Of a DNA stretch of 64,000 nt, positions 34,216-43,316 are shown piece after piece. The stretch is from Aeromicrobium phoceense (GTDB taxonomy: Bacteria > Actinomycetota > Actinomycetes > Propionibacteriales > Nocardioidaceae). Position 1 is the first letter of the stretch. Each line of letters starts with the position of its first letter. Below the pieces are notes generated by a model, which did not search any database, was not told where the DNA came from, and saw only the letters and a list, made by a program, of their open reading frames with translations. Where the stretch lies: NCBI RefSeq assembly GCF_013868155.1, contig NZ_JACEOG010000001.1, positions 682,001 through 746,000 of the forward strand, written 5' to 3'. The position numbers and the translations under genes are program-made.

Positions 34216-36774
34216 GTGCGTCGAGTCACCTGGCGCAACCTCGTCGCCCGCAAGGTTCGCCTCTTCCTGAGCGCCTTCGCGATCGTGCTGGGAATCGCGT
34301 TCCTCTCCGGATCGCTCGTGTTCACCGACACGATCGGCAAGAGCTTCGACCAGATCGCCTTGGGCACCGTCACCGACGTCGCCGTGCGCCCGCAGACCGC
34401 CGAGGGCGACGCGGTCGCGATGAGCGTCAACCGGGAGGCACGCACCATCCCGGCCTCGGTCGTCGGCCAGGTCGCGGCGCTGCCCGACGTGGCGCGCGCC
34501 GAGGGTGCCGTCAACGGCGGTGGCCTGTTCGTGGTGAAGAAGAACAACCGGCTCCTCGGCGGCACGGGCGCCCCGACCATCGCGCTCAACGCGGGCCCGG
34601 CCGACCCGATCCCCAACGCCGCGGGCGAGCAGATGCTGAGCTGGAACGGCGGCCGCCCTCCCGCGAAGGAGGGGGAGATCGCGCTCGACGCGCGCTCGGC
34701 CGAGGTCGCCGGCTACCGCATCGGCGACACCGCCAAGATCGCGCTGCCCAGCGACCCGCCGATCCTCAAGGCCGAGCTGGTCGGCATCTTCGACTTCACC
34801 TCCGGCGGCCTGGCCGGCGCGACGCTCGTGATGTTCGATGACGTGAGCGCCCAGAAGTACTTCCTCGACGGCCAGGACGCGTACAGCGTCATCCAGGTCG
34901 AGGCCAAGCCCGGAGCAACGCAGCAGCAGGTCGCCGACCAGGTCGCGGAGGTCATCCCGGAAGGGACCGAGGCGGTCACCGGCGACTTCGTCGCGCAGGA
35001 GTCCAAGGACCTCTTCGACCAGCTACTCGGCTTCCTCAACACCTTCCTGCTGGTGTTCGCCGGCATCGCCCTCGTGGTGGGCACGTTCCTCATCGTCAAC
35101 ACGTTCTCGATCCTGGTCGCGCAGCGCAGCCGCGAGCTGGCACTGTTGCGGGCCCTCGGCGCGTCCCGCCGCCAGGTGAGCCGGTCGGTGCTGACCGAGG
35201 CCTTCGTCATCGGCATCATCGGCTCCACGCTGGGACTGGCGCTGGGGTTCGCCCTGGCGATGCTGCTCAAGGTGCTGTTCAGCAACTTCGGGCTCGACCT
35301 GTCGGGCACCGCCCTGGTGTTCCGGACACGCACGATCGTGCTCGCCTACGTCGTGGGCGTGCTCGTGACGATGCTCGCCGCGTGGATCCCGGCGCGCCGG
35401 GCGGCGCGGGTGCCGCCGGTGGCCGCGATGCGCGACGAGATCGCGATGCCGGAGTCGTCGCTGCGGTGGCGCCTCGTGCTCGCTCTGCTCTTCGGCCTCC
35501 TCGGCGCCGGGGCGATGGCGGCCGGCTCGTGGCTCGACGTCCCCCAGCCGATCGCTTGGGTCGGTGCCGGCATCTTCTGCGTGCTCATGGCCGTGGCGCT
35601 CGGCAGCCCGATCATCGCGACCCCCGTGCTCGCGGTCTTCGGCGCGCTGTACCGGCTGCTGTACAAGTCGGTCGGCAAGCTGGCCGCGCAGAACGCCCGC
35701 CGCAACCCGCGGCGCACCGCGGCCACGGCCTCGGCACTGATGATCGGCCTGGCGCTGGTCACCACGATGTCGATCCTGGGCGCCTCCATCAACAAGTCGA
35801 TCGACGCCGGCGTCGATCGCGAGTTCTCCGCCGACTTCGTGATCCAGAACGTGAGCGGGCAGCCGTTCTCGCCCGAGATCTCCAAGAAGGTCTCCGAGGT
35901 GCCCGGTGTCGCGGGCGTCGCTCCCGTGCAGGCGATCGTGTTCCGCGCCGACGGCTCGCAGGTCTTCGCCTCGGCCACCGATCCGGTGCAGCTGGGCTCG
36001 GTCTTCGACCTCGACTACACCGCGGGAGAGGCCCCGGCGGAGGACGGCACGATCGCCCTGAGCGAGTCGCTCGCCGAGTCGCTCGGCCGCACCGTGGGCG
36101 ACGTCGTCGAGCTGTCGTTCAGCACGGGCAAGGTCGAGGGCACGGTCACCGGCGTCTACTCCGACAGCAACATCGTCGGCCAGGCGGTCGTGCCGCTGTC
36201 CACGGTCACCACGGCGGGCATCAAGCGCGGCGACACGACGCTGGCGCTCAACGCCGAGCCGGGCACGGGCACCCGCACGGTGCGCGCCAACCTCGAGCGC
36301 GCGGTGGGCGAGAACCCCACGATCGTCGTCCAGGACAAGGAGAGCTACGCCGAGGCGCAGCGCTCGCAGGTCAACACCCTGCTCTACCTGATCTACGCCC
36401 TGCTCGGCCTGGCGATCGTGATCGCGGTGCTCGGCATCATCAACACGCTGGCGCTGAGCGTCATCGAGCGCACGCGCGAGATCGGCCTGCTGCGTGCCGT
36501 GGGGCTCACGCGTCCCCAGCTGCGCCGGATGGTGCGCCTGGAGTCGGTCGCGATCGCGATCCTCGGTGCCGTCCTCGGCATCGGCGCGGGCCTGCTCTTC
36601 GGCATCGCGCTGCAGCGGTCGTTCGCCGACGACGGCATCAGCGACCTGGCGATCCCGTCAGGCTCCCTGGCGGTGTTCGTCGTGGTGTCGGCGCTCGTGG
36701 GCGTCCTCGCGGCGGTGCTGCCCGCGCGGCGTGCGGCGAAGCTCGACGTCCTGCGCGCCATCACGGGCGAGTAA
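34216..36774 (+). CDS. ABC transporter permease with two FtsX domains
   Basis: The 852-residue permease has an N-terminal membrane helix, a MacB-type extracellular domain (about 45-270), an FtsX block of three helices (about 275-395), two further helices, a second extracellular domain and a second FtsX block at the C-terminus (LLYLIYALLGLAIVIAVLGIIN onward). The duplicated layout is common in actinobacteria. It starts with GTG one base after the ATPase stop, so the two are coupled. Substrate unknown. Confidence 0.92.
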   Translation: MRRVTWRNLVARKVRLFLSAFAIVLGIAFLSGSLVFTDTIGKSFDQIALGTVTDVAVRPQTAEGDAVAMSVNREARTIPASVVGQVAALPDVARAEGAVNGGGLFVVKKNNRLLGGTGAPTIALNAGPADPIPNAAGEQMLSWNGGRPPAKEGEIALDARSAEVAGYRIGDTAKIALPSDPPILKAELVGIFDFTSGGLAGATLVMFDDVSAQKYFLDGQDAYSVIQVEAKPGATQQQVADQVAEVIPEGTEAVTGDFVAQESKDLFDQLLGFLNTFLLVFAGIALVVGTFLIVNTFSILVAQRSRELALLRALGASRRQVSRSVLTEAFVIGIIGSTLGLALGFALAMLLKVLFSNFGLDLSGTALVFRTRTIVLAYVVGVLVTMLAAWIPARRAARVPPVAAMRDEIAMPESSLRWRLVLALLFGLLGAGAMAAGSWLDVPQPIAWVGAGIFCVLMAVALGSPIIATPVLAVFGALYRLLYKSVGKLAAQNARRNPRRTAATASALMIGLALVTTMSILGASINKSIDAGVDREFSADFVIQNVSGQPFSPEISKKVSEVPGVAGVAPVQAIVFRADGSQVFASATDPVQLGSVFDLDYTAGEAPAEDGTIALSESLAESLGRTVGDVVELSFSTGKVEGTVTGVYSDSNIVGQAVVPLSTVTTAGIKRGDTTLALNAEPGTGTRTVRANLERAVGENPTIVVQDKESYAEAQRSQVNTLLYLIYALLGLAIVIAVLGIINTLALSVIERTREIGLLRAVGLTRPQLRRMVRLESVAIAILGAVLGIGAGLLFGIALQRSFADDGISDLAIPSGSLAVFVVVSALVGVLAAVLPARRAAKLDVLRAITGE

Positions 36775-36814
36775 CGGTCGACCGTCGGATTCGTCCGGAA
36801 CGACGGGCCGCTGC

Positions 36815-36820
36815 TAGACT
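36815..36820 (+). promoter_or_regulatory. -10 (TAGACT) of the rpsF operon
   Basis: TAGACT lies 75 bases before the rpsF GTG, giving a structured leader of about 65-70 bases. Expected main promoter of rpsF-ssb-rpsR-rplI. Confidence 0.55.
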
Positions 36821-36826
36821 CGTGAG

Positions 36827-36871
36827 GTTGCCGTTCGAGGCAACACCCTCCTGTGACGGAAAGCCCGTCAC
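36827..36871 (+). promoter_or_regulatory. Two leader hairpins before rpsF
   Basis: GTTGCC/GGCAAC (36827-36832 with 36839-36844) and GTGACGG/CCGTCAC (36853-36859 with 36865-36871) are stable stems in the rpsF leader, with CCG triplets at or near their bases. S6:S18 complexes bind CCG-bearing leader structures in many bacteria, so autoregulation is plausible; I have not matched the full known motif. Confidence 0.4.
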
Positions 36872-36895
36872 CGCTCAGTCCAAAGGAGATCCGCA

Positions 36896-37195
36896 GTGTC
36901 ACTGCGCAAGTACGAAGTCATGGTCATCCTCGACGCCGACATCGATGAGCGTTCCGTCGAGAAGAGCCTCTCGACCTACCTCAACAACACGGTCGTCGCC
37001 GACGGCGGCTCGGTCGATGCGATCGACGTCTGGGGCAAGCGCCGTCTCGCCTACGAGATCAACAAGAAGTCCGAGGGCATCTACGCCGTCGTCGGTCTGT
37101 CCGCCGAGCCCGCCTCGGTCAAGGAGCTGGACCGTCAGCTCTCCCTGAACGAGTCCGTCGTTCGTACGAAGGTCACGCGTCCCGACGTGAAGTGA
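36896..37195 (+). CDS. rpsF: 30S ribosomal protein S6
   Basis: The 99-residue S6 has the ferredoxin-like fold signature ([34 protein letters not shown]). It binds S18 in the 30S platform. Start is GTG with AAAGGAG upstream. First gene of the conserved rpsF-ssb-rpsR-rplI operon. Confidence 0.97.
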   Translation: MSLRKYEVMVILDADIDERSVEKSLSTYLNNTVVADGGSVDAIDVWGKRRLAYEINKKSEGIYAVVGLSAEPASVKELDRQLSLNESVVRTKVTRPDVK

Positions 37196-37270
37196 TTCTG
37201 TGGACGGAGTGATTCCGTCCCCCGAATCCGACACACTCGTCGCGAGAGCACCTCGAGAGAAGGCTGATCC

Positions 37271-37858
37271 ATGGCAGGCGAAACCACCATCACCCTCGTC
37301 GGCAACCTGACCCGCGACCCCGAACTGCGTTTCACGCCGTCGGGCGCGGCAGTCGCCGACTTCACCGTCGCGTCCACCGCGCGCACGTTCGACCGTCAGA
37401 CGAACGAGTGGAAGGACGGCGACACGCTGTTCATCCGCTGCTCGGCCTGGCGCCAGCTGGCCGAGAACGTCGCCGGCTCGCTGACCAAGGGCACCCGCGT
37501 CATCGTGACCGGTGCGCTGAAGGTCCGTGAGTACGAGCGTCAGGACGGCGGTCGTGGCACGAGCGTCGAGATGACGGTCGACGAGGTCGGTCCGTCGCTG
37601 CGCAACGCCACCGCACAGGTCACCCGCACGTCGGGTGGCGGCGGCGGCCAGGGCGGCTTCGGCGGCAACAACTCCGGAGGCTTCGGCGGCAACGCCGGCG
37701 GCAACTCCGGAGGTTTCGGTGGCGGCCAGCAGGGCGGTCAGCAGTCCGATGCCAGCGCGTGGGCCCAGCCCTCCGCGCCGCAGCAGCCTTCCGGGGGCAA
37801 CGACCCCTGGGGCGGCGGCGGCAACGCCGGCGGCTCCAACGACGAGCCCCCCTTCTGA
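37271..37858 (+). CDS. ssb: Single-stranded DNA-binding protein
   Basis: The 195-residue SSB has an N-terminal OB fold ([52 protein letters not shown]) of about 110 residues, a long glycine/asparagine/glutamine-rich linker with repeated GGFGG units, and the acidic tip DEPPF that recruits replication and repair partners. Essential for replication. It is located in the S6 operon as in most bacteria. Confidence 0.97.
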   Translation: MAGETTITLVGNLTRDPELRFTPSGAAVADFTVASTARTFDRQTNEWKDGDTLFIRCSAWRQLAENVAGSLTKGTRVIVTGALKVREYERQDGGRGTSVEMTVDEVGPSLRNATAQVTRTSGGGGGQGGFGGNNSGGFGGNAGGNSGGFGGGQQGGQQSDASAWAQPSAPQQPSGGNDPWGGGGNAGGSNDEPPF

Positions 37859-37894
37859 TCCATCACACGTAGCAAGAACATTTCCAGGAGCATC

Positions 37895-38131
37895 ATGGCC
37901 AAGCCCGTTGTCCGGAAGCCGAAGAAGAAGAGCAACCCGCTCGCGGCCGCCGGCGTCACCACCATCGATTACAAGGACACTGCGCTGCTGCGCAAGTTCA
38001 TCTCCGACCGCGGCAAGATCCGCGCCCGTCGCGTCACCGGCGTCTCCGTCCAGGAGCAGCGCCAGATCGCCAAGGCGATCAAGAACGCGCGCGAGATGGC
38101 GCTGCTGCCCTACACGTCCAGCGGTCGCTGA
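37895..38131 (+). CDS. rpsR: 30S ribosomal protein S18, cysteine-free form
   Basis: The 78-residue S18 has the conserved [24 protein letters not shown] and [12 protein letters not shown] core. Its N-terminal region ([11 protein letters not shown]) lacks the Cys-x-x-Cys pair seen in zinc-binding S18 such as M. tuberculosis RpsR1, and the protein contains no cysteine. It therefore resembles the zinc-independent paralogue type, yet it sits in the main S6-SSB operon. AGGAG precedes the ATG. Confidence 0.95.
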   Translation: MAKPVVRKPKKKSNPLAAAGVTTIDYKDTALLRKFISDRGKIRARRVTGVSVQEQRQIAKAIKNAREMALLPYTSSGR

Positions 38132-38149
38132 GTCAGGAGCACAGAACAG

Positions 38150-38596
38150 ATGAAGCTCATCCTCACGCACGAGGTCACGAACCTCGGCCAGCCCGGCGAC
38201 ATCGTCGAGGTCAAGGACGGCTACGGCCGCAACTTCCTGCTGCCGCGCAACTTCGCCATCCGTTGGACGAAGGGCGGCGCCAAGCAGGTCGAGTCGATCA
38301 AGGCTGCTCGCGACGCGCGCGCCGTGCACGACCTCGAGACCGCGCAGTCGATCAAGGGCAACCTCGAGTCGTCCGCGATCAACGTCCCCGCCCACGCCGG
38401 TGAGGGCGGTCGCCTCTTCGGCGCCGTCACCGTCACCGACATCGCCAACGCGCTGGCCGAGGCCGGCGTCAAGGTCGACAAGCGTCGGATCGAGGTCGGC
38501 AACCCGATCAAGAGCCTCGGCGCGCACACGGTCTCCGTCCGCGTGCACCCCGAGGTCGCTGCGACGGTCAAGCTGAACGTCGTCGCCTCCAAGTGA
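38150..38596 (+). CDS. rplI: 50S ribosomal protein L9
   Basis: The 148-residue L9 has the N-terminal RNA-binding domain ([32 protein letters not shown]), a connecting helix and a C-terminal domain ending in [16 protein letters not shown]. Its TGA overlaps the GTG of the following lipoprotein gene (GTGA, 38593-38596), extending the operon. Confidence 0.97.
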   Translation: MKLILTHEVTNLGQPGDIVEVKDGYGRNFLLPRNFAIRWTKGGAKQVESIKAARDARAVHDLETAQSIKGNLESSAINVPAHAGEGGRLFGAVTVTDIANALAEAGVKVDKRRIEVGNPIKSLGAHTVSVRVHPEVAATVKLNVVASK

Positions 38597-40287
38597 TCCC
38601 CAAGACGCCGGGTCCCGCTTCACGCGGGGCCCGGCGCCTTGCTGTCGGGGCGCTGGCGGGCCTGCTGCTCGCAGGCTGCCTCGGCGGCGGCGGTGACGAC
38701 GACGCCGCTCCCGAGAAGAGGCCCGCCGAGGACACGTCGCTGCCGATGTCCGACCTGCGTCCGGCCGAGGCCGACGAGGTCCGCGAGGGCGGCACCCTGC
38801 GCCTGGGCGTCTCGTCGTTCCCGGCGAACTTCAACCCCGTGCACACCGACGGCGTCGCCAGCACGGCGCCGCAGATCCTCGATCCCACGCTCGGCGGTGC
38901 CGTGCGGGTGGCCGAGGACGGCTCGTGGTCGGCCGACCCCGACTACGCCACCAGCGTGGAGGTCACCGACCGTGACCCGCTGACCGTCCGCGTCGAGCTC
39001 AACCGCAAGGCGGTCTGGCAGGGCGGCACCGCGATCACCTCGGCCGACATGGTCGCGTGGGTGGCCGCGCTGCAGGACGACGACTACGCCGCGGCGGCGC
39101 CCCCCGTCTACGACCTCGTCGAGGCCGTCGAGCCCGACGGGAAGTTCGCGTACGACGTGGTCTTCGAGGAGCCCACCGCCGACTGGCCCGCCGCCGTCTA
39201 CCCCACGCTGCCGAAGGCCCACACGAAGTCGGCTGACCGGTTCAATCGCGGCATGACCGCCAAGGCGCCCTCGGCCAACGGTCCCTACCTCGTCTCGAAG
39301 ATCGAGCGCCGCACCGGCACGATCACCCTCGAGCGCAACCCGCGGTGGTGGGGCCGCGCGCCGCGACTGGACTCCATTGTCTGGCGGATCGGCGAGGAGG
39401 ACGTGCTCGCCCAGGCGTTCCTGGCCGGCGAGCTCGAGTCCGCCCCGGTCACGCCGGCCACCCGAGCCGACCTCGCGAAGGCCGACCTGCGCGCCTCCCG
39501 TGGCTCCGAGTGGTCCCACCTCACGATCAACGGCGGCGCCGGCCCGCTCGAGGACGCCGACGTCCGCCGCGCCGTGACGCTCGCGGTCGACTCGGCCGGG
39601 ATCGTCGCCGACACGTCGAAGCGGTACGGCGTGCCCACCGACCCGATGACCTCGGTGGCCCTGCTGCCCGGTCAGGTCGGCTACCGGGACACCGCCCCGA
39701 TCGCCCGCGACGTCGCGAAGGCCCAGAAGCTCCTCGCGAGGGCGGGCTGGCGGCGCAAGGACGGCACGGGTCCGGTGGTGCGCAAGGGTCGCCCGCTCGT
39801 CCTCAGCCTGCCGGTCCCCGACACCCGCTCGGGCGCGGTCCAGCGAGCTGAGGCGATCGCCGAGGACCTGGCCGAGGTCGGCGTCCGGGTCAAGGTCACC
39901 ACGGTTCCCGGCGCCACCTTCTTCGAGAAGTTCGTGATCCCGCTCAAGTTCGACCTCACGACGTTCGCCTGGCAGGTCGGGCCGTTCGACCTCGGTGACA
40001 CGAAGCGGCTGTTTACCCCGATCGACAGCCCGATGAACTTCACCGGCAAGTCGTCCAAGGCCACGGGGAAGGCGTTCGACGCGGCGATCGAGGAGCTGGA
40101 CGATGCCAAGCGGGCCGGCGCGATCGCCGAGGTCGACAAGGTGGCGCGGGCCCAGGCGTCGATCCTGCCGCTGGCCGTGATGCCCGACGTCCAGGCCGTC
40201 GATCCCACGGTGCGCAACCTCGGCCCCTCCGCGCTGGGGCAGCTCGACTGGACCACCGTCGGATTCGCGGCGAAGAAGGGCGACTGA
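38593..40287 (+). CDS. Solute-binding lipoprotein (SBP family 5)
   Basis: The 564-residue extracytoplasmic binding protein has a lipoprotein signal ([16 protein letters not shown], lipid Cys29) and an SBP_bac_5 fold ([61 protein letters not shown]). The family binds peptides, nickel or siderophore-like ligands. No permease or ATPase is nearby. It overlaps rplI by four bases and the next gene by one. Joint expression with a siderophore-interacting protein hints at metal-chelate uptake (inference). Confidence 0.9.
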   Translation: MIPKTPGPASRGARRLAVGALAGLLLAGCLGGGGDDDAAPEKRPAEDTSLPMSDLRPAEADEVREGGTLRLGVSSFPANFNPVHTDGVASTAPQILDPTLGGAVRVAEDGSWSADPDYATSVEVTDRDPLTVRVELNRKAVWQGGTAITSADMVAWVAALQDDDYAAAAPPVYDLVEAVEPDGKFAYDVVFEEPTADWPAAVYPTLPKAHTKSADRFNRGMTAKAPSANGPYLVSKIERRTGTITLERNPRWWGRAPRLDSIVWRIGEEDVLAQAFLAGELESAPVTPATRADLAKADLRASRGSEWSHLTINGGAGPLEDADVRRAVTLAVDSAGIVADTSKRYGVPTDPMTSVALLPGQVGYRDTAPIARDVAKAQKLLARAGWRRKDGTGPVVRKGRPLVLSLPVPDTRSGAVQRAEAIAEDLAEVGVRVKVTTVPGATFFEKFVIPLKFDLTTFAWQVGPFDLGDTKRLFTPIDSPMNFTGKSSKATGKAFDAAIEELDDAKRAGAIAEVDKVARAQASILPLAVMPDVQAVDPTVRNLGPSALGQLDWTTVGFAAKKGD

Positions 40288-41066
40288 TGGCGCGCACCCG
40301 GCGCGAGGCGGTGGCCTGGCCCACGATCCTGCGCGAGCTGCGCGTCGTGCGCGTCGCCGACGTCACGCCCACCACGCGCCGCGTGACCCTCGCGGGTGAG
40401 CAGCTCGAGGAGTTCGCCGTCGCCGGCGGCACCGCGGCGGCGTTCCGTTCCGAGGGCTTCGACGACCACGTGAAGCTGCTGGTGCCGCTCGAGGGCACCG
40501 ACCGGCCGCCGCTGCCGGTGCAGGGTCCCGACCGGCTCGAGTGGGGCGGCGCGGGCGGGCGCCCGGTGGCCAAGGACTACACGCCGCGACGGTTCGCCGG
40601 CGGCGAGCTCGACCTCGACTTCGTGCTCCACGAGGGCGGGTTTGCGGCCGGCTGGGCACGGCGCGCCACTCCGGGCGACCCGGCGTGGATCGTCGGCCCC
40701 ACGCGCTCGCTGCTCCTGCCCACCGGCATCGAGCGGATGGTGCTGGCCGCCGACGAGACCGCCCTCCCGGCGATCGCGCGCCTGCTCGACGCCTGGCCGG
40801 GTTCGATGACCGCCGACGTCGTGATCGAGGTGGGCTCCCCTGAGGGGATCCAGGACCTGCCCGCGCTGCCGGGCGTCACGGTGCGCTGGGTGCACGGCGC
40901 CGAGGCATGGATCGACGCCGTCCGCGCCCTGCCGTGGCCGGACGTCCCCACCTTCTGCTGGGTGGCCGGCGAGGCCGGCGCCGTCCGGCAGGTCCGCCGT
41001 CACCTCGCCGACGACCGCGGCGTCCCCCGCGACTGCCTCGACGCCACGGGGTACTGGCGCCGGTGA
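40287..41066 (+). CDS. Siderophore-interacting protein, second copy
   Basis: The 259-residue SIP-family flavoprotein has RVADVTPTTRRVTLAG at the N-terminus, the FAD-binding VAKDYTPRRF, the NAD-domain opening GDPAWIVGPTRSLLLP and a C-terminal FCWVAGEAGAVRQVRRHLADDRG. It presumably reduces ferric chelates. The start overlaps the binding-protein stop in TGATG. Its stop codon lies within the long palindrome at 41063. It is clearly divergent from the SIP at 27.6 kb and has no iron box of its own. Confidence 0.9.
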   Translation: MARTRREAVAWPTILRELRVVRVADVTPTTRRVTLAGEQLEEFAVAGGTAAAFRSEGFDDHVKLLVPLEGTDRPPLPVQGPDRLEWGGAGGRPVAKDYTPRRFAGGELDLDFVLHEGGFAAGWARRATPGDPAWIVGPTRSLLLPTGIERMVLAADETALPAIARLLDAWPGSMTADVVIEVGSPEGIQDLPALPGVTVRWVHGAEAWIDAVRALPWPDVPTFCWVAGEAGAVRQVRRHLADDRGVPRDCLDATGYWRR

Positions 41067-41098
41067 CAGTTTCCCCGGTTAACCGGGGAAGCTGTCAC
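41063..41098. terminator. 36-base palindrome, hairpin A
   Basis: Bases 41063-41080 are complementary to 41081-41098 with a single T-G exception (41070/41091); the centre is CCGGTTAACCGG. The SIP stop codon is inside the left arm. Acts as a probable bidirectional terminator. Its right arm CTGTCAC is also the left arm of hairpin B. Confidence 0.7.
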
Positions 41099-41131
41099 TG
41101 AACGTGGTTCGCGAACCTCGTGAAGTGACAG
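41092..41131. terminator. Overlapping hairpin B
   Basis: CTGTCACT (41092-41099) can pair with AGTGACAG (41124-41131), enclosing the perfect palindrome GGTTCGCGAACC (41106-41117). It shares 41092-41098 with hairpin A, so the two folds exclude each other. Hairpin B is nearer the leftward gene at 41151. Confidence 0.5.
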
Positions 41132-41150
41132 GAAACCTCGTTCGGTCGGC

Positions 41151-41549
41151 TCAGGCGGCCTCGGGCAGCCGGGCCGCGACCGGGTGACCCTGCCACCACA
41201 GCGTCTGGTCGAGCTCGGAGCCGTCGCGAGGTGCCCACGTGCGCACCATGATCCGGTCGGTGCCCAGCTCGCGGTCGAGCCACGCGGTGCCGTTCGGGAG
41301 GTCGAGCTCGGTGCGCTCGACGTCGCCGCACGGCACCTGGCGGCGACGGCCGGGGAGCCGCCGGCCCGCGGGGCGCGTCGTGCCGCGCACGATGTGGCTG
41401 CGCAGGCCCTCGTGCGAGACGACCTCGAGGGGCCCGGTCTCACGCAGGACGCCGGCGAGCTCGTCGGTGGTGAGGACGTACACGCGCCCGACGCGGTCGG
41501 AGCCGGAACGGGCGAGTCGCGGGATGGTCCGCAGGACGGGAATGCTCAT
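41151..41549 (-). CDS. Hypothetical protein, 132 residues
   Basis: I do not recognise a family. The protein begins SIPVLRTIPRLARSG, is basic in the middle (RPAGRRLPGRRRQ) and contains TELDLPNGTAWLDRELGTDR and MVRTWAPRDGSELDQTLWW, which look like beta strands. There are no membrane segments or cysteine clusters. It may be an immunoglobulin-like or enzyme-inhibitor fold. I chose ATG 41549 over 41582. It stands alone between the SIP terminators and the MATE gene. Confidence 0.6.
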   Translation of the reverse strand: MSIPVLRTIPRLARSGSDRVGRVYVLTTDELAGVLRETGPLEVVSHEGLRSHIVRGTTRPAGRRLPGRRRQVPCGDVERTELDLPNGTAWLDRELGTDRIMVRTWAPRDGSELDQTLWWQGHPVAARLPEAA

Positions 41550-41612
41550 GCCTCCACGGAAGCCCCCGAACCTGTCAACCACCTGAAACGCAGGTGAACG
41601 TTCGGCGTGGGT

Positions 41613-42923
41613 TCAGCGGGCGGCGCCCAGGACCAGCCAGCGGTCGCCGCGCTGCCGGACCCACAGCGTCACCCACCGCGTCGCCTGGAAGAGGGCATAG
41701 GCGCCCCAGAGCCACGTGAAGCCGGCGTCGGTCTCGCGGATCCACAGTGCGACGGGTGCATAGATCAGCAGTGCGACGAGCCCGGCCCACGCCAGGTAGA
41801 CCCCGTCGCCAGCGCCGATCAGCACGCCGTCGAGCACGAAGACCACGCCCGAGAGCGGTTGGATCGCCGCGACGATCAGCAGGGCCGGGACGGCGGCCGC
41901 CCGGACGTCGGCGTCGGGGCTGAAGGCGCGGGCGACCCAGGGAGCGGACACGGCGAGCAGGACGCCCGCGGCCAGGCCGAACCCGAAGCCCCACGCGATG
42001 ACGCGCCGGGTGACCTCGCGGGTTTCCTCGGCGTCGCCCGCGCCGAGGGAGTGGCCGGTGAGCGTCTGGGCGGCGATCGCGAAGGCATCGAGCGCGAAGG
42101 CCAGGAGCATCACGATCGTGGTGGCGATCTGGTGGGCGGCCAGCGAGGCGTCGCCGAAGCCGGCCGCGACGAGCGTGGCCAGCAGCAGGACGGCCCGCAG
42201 GCTCAGCGTGCGCAGCAGCAGCGGGACGCCGTCGCGCCCGGCCCGCGCGACGTCGGGCCACCGCAGCCGGGCCGACGCGTGCGTGTGCCGGCTGCGGCGG
42301 ATCACCTGCCCGACGAGGGCCAGCGCGGCGGCCCACTGCGCCAGCACGAGCCCGAGCGCAGCGCCGCGCATGCCGAGGTCCGCTCCGTAGACCAGGGCGA
42401 CGGTCAGCACGACGTTGAGGACGTTGGCGATGATCATGACGACGAGGGGCGTGCGCAGGTCGAGCACGCCACGCAGCGCCCCGGTGGCGGCGAGGACGAG
42501 CAGGACCGCGGGGATGCTGGCGGCCGCGACCAGCAGGTAGTCGGCGGTGAGGTCCGCGACGCGGTCGGAGCTGGCCAGGGCGGCACCCAGCGGGCGGGCC
42601 GTGAGGGCGGCCAGCGTCCCGAGCGCCATGCCGATGAGCAGGGCCAGCCAGACGCCGCCGAGGGCCGCCTCGAGGGCCCGCCGTTCGTCGCCCGCGCCCT
42701 GGTGCCGGGCGACGGTGGCGGTGCTCCCGTAGGCGAGGAAGACGCACAGCCCGACGACCGTCGACAGGATGGTGGAGGCGGCGCCGAGAGCGGCCAGCTC
42801 GGCGCGCCCGAGGTGGCCGACGATGGCCGTGTCGGCCATCAGCATGAGGGGCTCGCAGATCAGGGCTGCGAACGCCGGGACGGTGATGGCCAGGATCCGA
42901 CGGTCGAGAGAGGCGTTCCGCAC
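41613..42923 (-). CDS. MATE family efflux transporter (DinF type)
   Basis: The 436-residue protein has 12 predicted membrane segments and the DinF-type N-terminus LDRRILAITVPAFAALICEPLMLMADTAIVGHLG, with the internal repeat of the MATE fold. It exports drugs or metabolites by cation antiport. GTG at 42923 is chosen because TATCGT lies 6 bases upstream; the ATG at 42968 would add a polar 15-residue extension not typical of the family. Confidence 0.9.
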   Translation of the reverse strand: MRNASLDRRILAITVPAFAALICEPLMLMADTAIVGHLGRAELAALGAASTILSTVVGLCVFLAYGSTATVARHQGAGDERRALEAALGGVWLALLIGMALGTLAALTARPLGAALASSDRVADLTADYLLVAAASIPAVLLVLAATGALRGVLDLRTPLVVMIIANVLNVVLTVALVYGADLGMRGAALGLVLAQWAAALALVGQVIRRSRHTHASARLRWPDVARAGRDGVPLLLRTLSLRAVLLLATLVAAGFGDASLAAHQIATTIVMLLAFALDAFAIAAQTLTGHSLGAGDAEETREVTRRVIAWGFGFGLAAGVLLAVSAPWVARAFSPDADVRAAAVPALLIVAAIQPLSGVVFVLDGVLIGAGDGVYLAWAGLVALLIYAPVALWIRETDAGFTWLWGAYALFQATRWVTLWVRQRGDRWLVLGAAR

Positions 42924-42929
42924 GGGGCG

Positions 42930-42935
42930 ACGATA
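42930..42935 (-). promoter_or_regulatory. Leaderless -10 (TATCGT) of the MATE gene
   Basis: TATCGT on the minus strand, 6 bases before the GTG at 42923. Confidence 0.5.
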
Positions 42936-43316
42936 CTCCTGTGACGAATGTGGTGGATTTATCGACATGTCGGCGGTCCTCGTGGTAGCCGCCGTGGAAA
43001 ACTCGGACGGCGAAAATCACACCCCACCATGTTCGTTCCACACCTTGTGACTCACGTTTCCGCAGGTCAGAGGCATGTGTGACCTGTGCCACACAAGGCT
43101 TTCCACAGGGTGGTCCACCGACTGTGCACACTCCCGACCGGCGTTTTCCACAGGATCGGCGGACTTGTTCACACGGCCTGTGCGCGGCTGTCTCGACCCC
43201 CGTCCCGCGGGCCCGTAAGGTCACCCGAGGTGAGGTTCTGGACCGGGGGGAGCCGGTCTTCTGTCGGACCTGGCCCGTAGGTTGTCCCCCAGCTGCCGAT
43301 CACGTCGAGGAGTGCC
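42936..43316. promoter_or_regulatory. dnaB upstream region with DnaA-box-like sites
   Basis: This 380-base stretch holds no convincing gene. It contains several TTCCAC-type sequences close to the DnaA box (TTATCCACA): GTTTTCCAC on the minus strand at 42994-43002, CGTTCCACA at 43034-43042, CTTTCCACA at 43099-43107 and TTTTCCACA at 43144-43152. A TAGGTT near 43276 is a possible dnaB -10. It may be a DnaA-responsive promoter or simply a variant cluster. Confidence 0.45.

Noticed and set aside
42936-43316. Possible origin of replication upstream of dnaB
   Set aside because: The DnaA-like sites are imperfect, there is no clear AT-rich unwinding element, and parB at the left edge places the usual actinobacterial oriC just outside the window.
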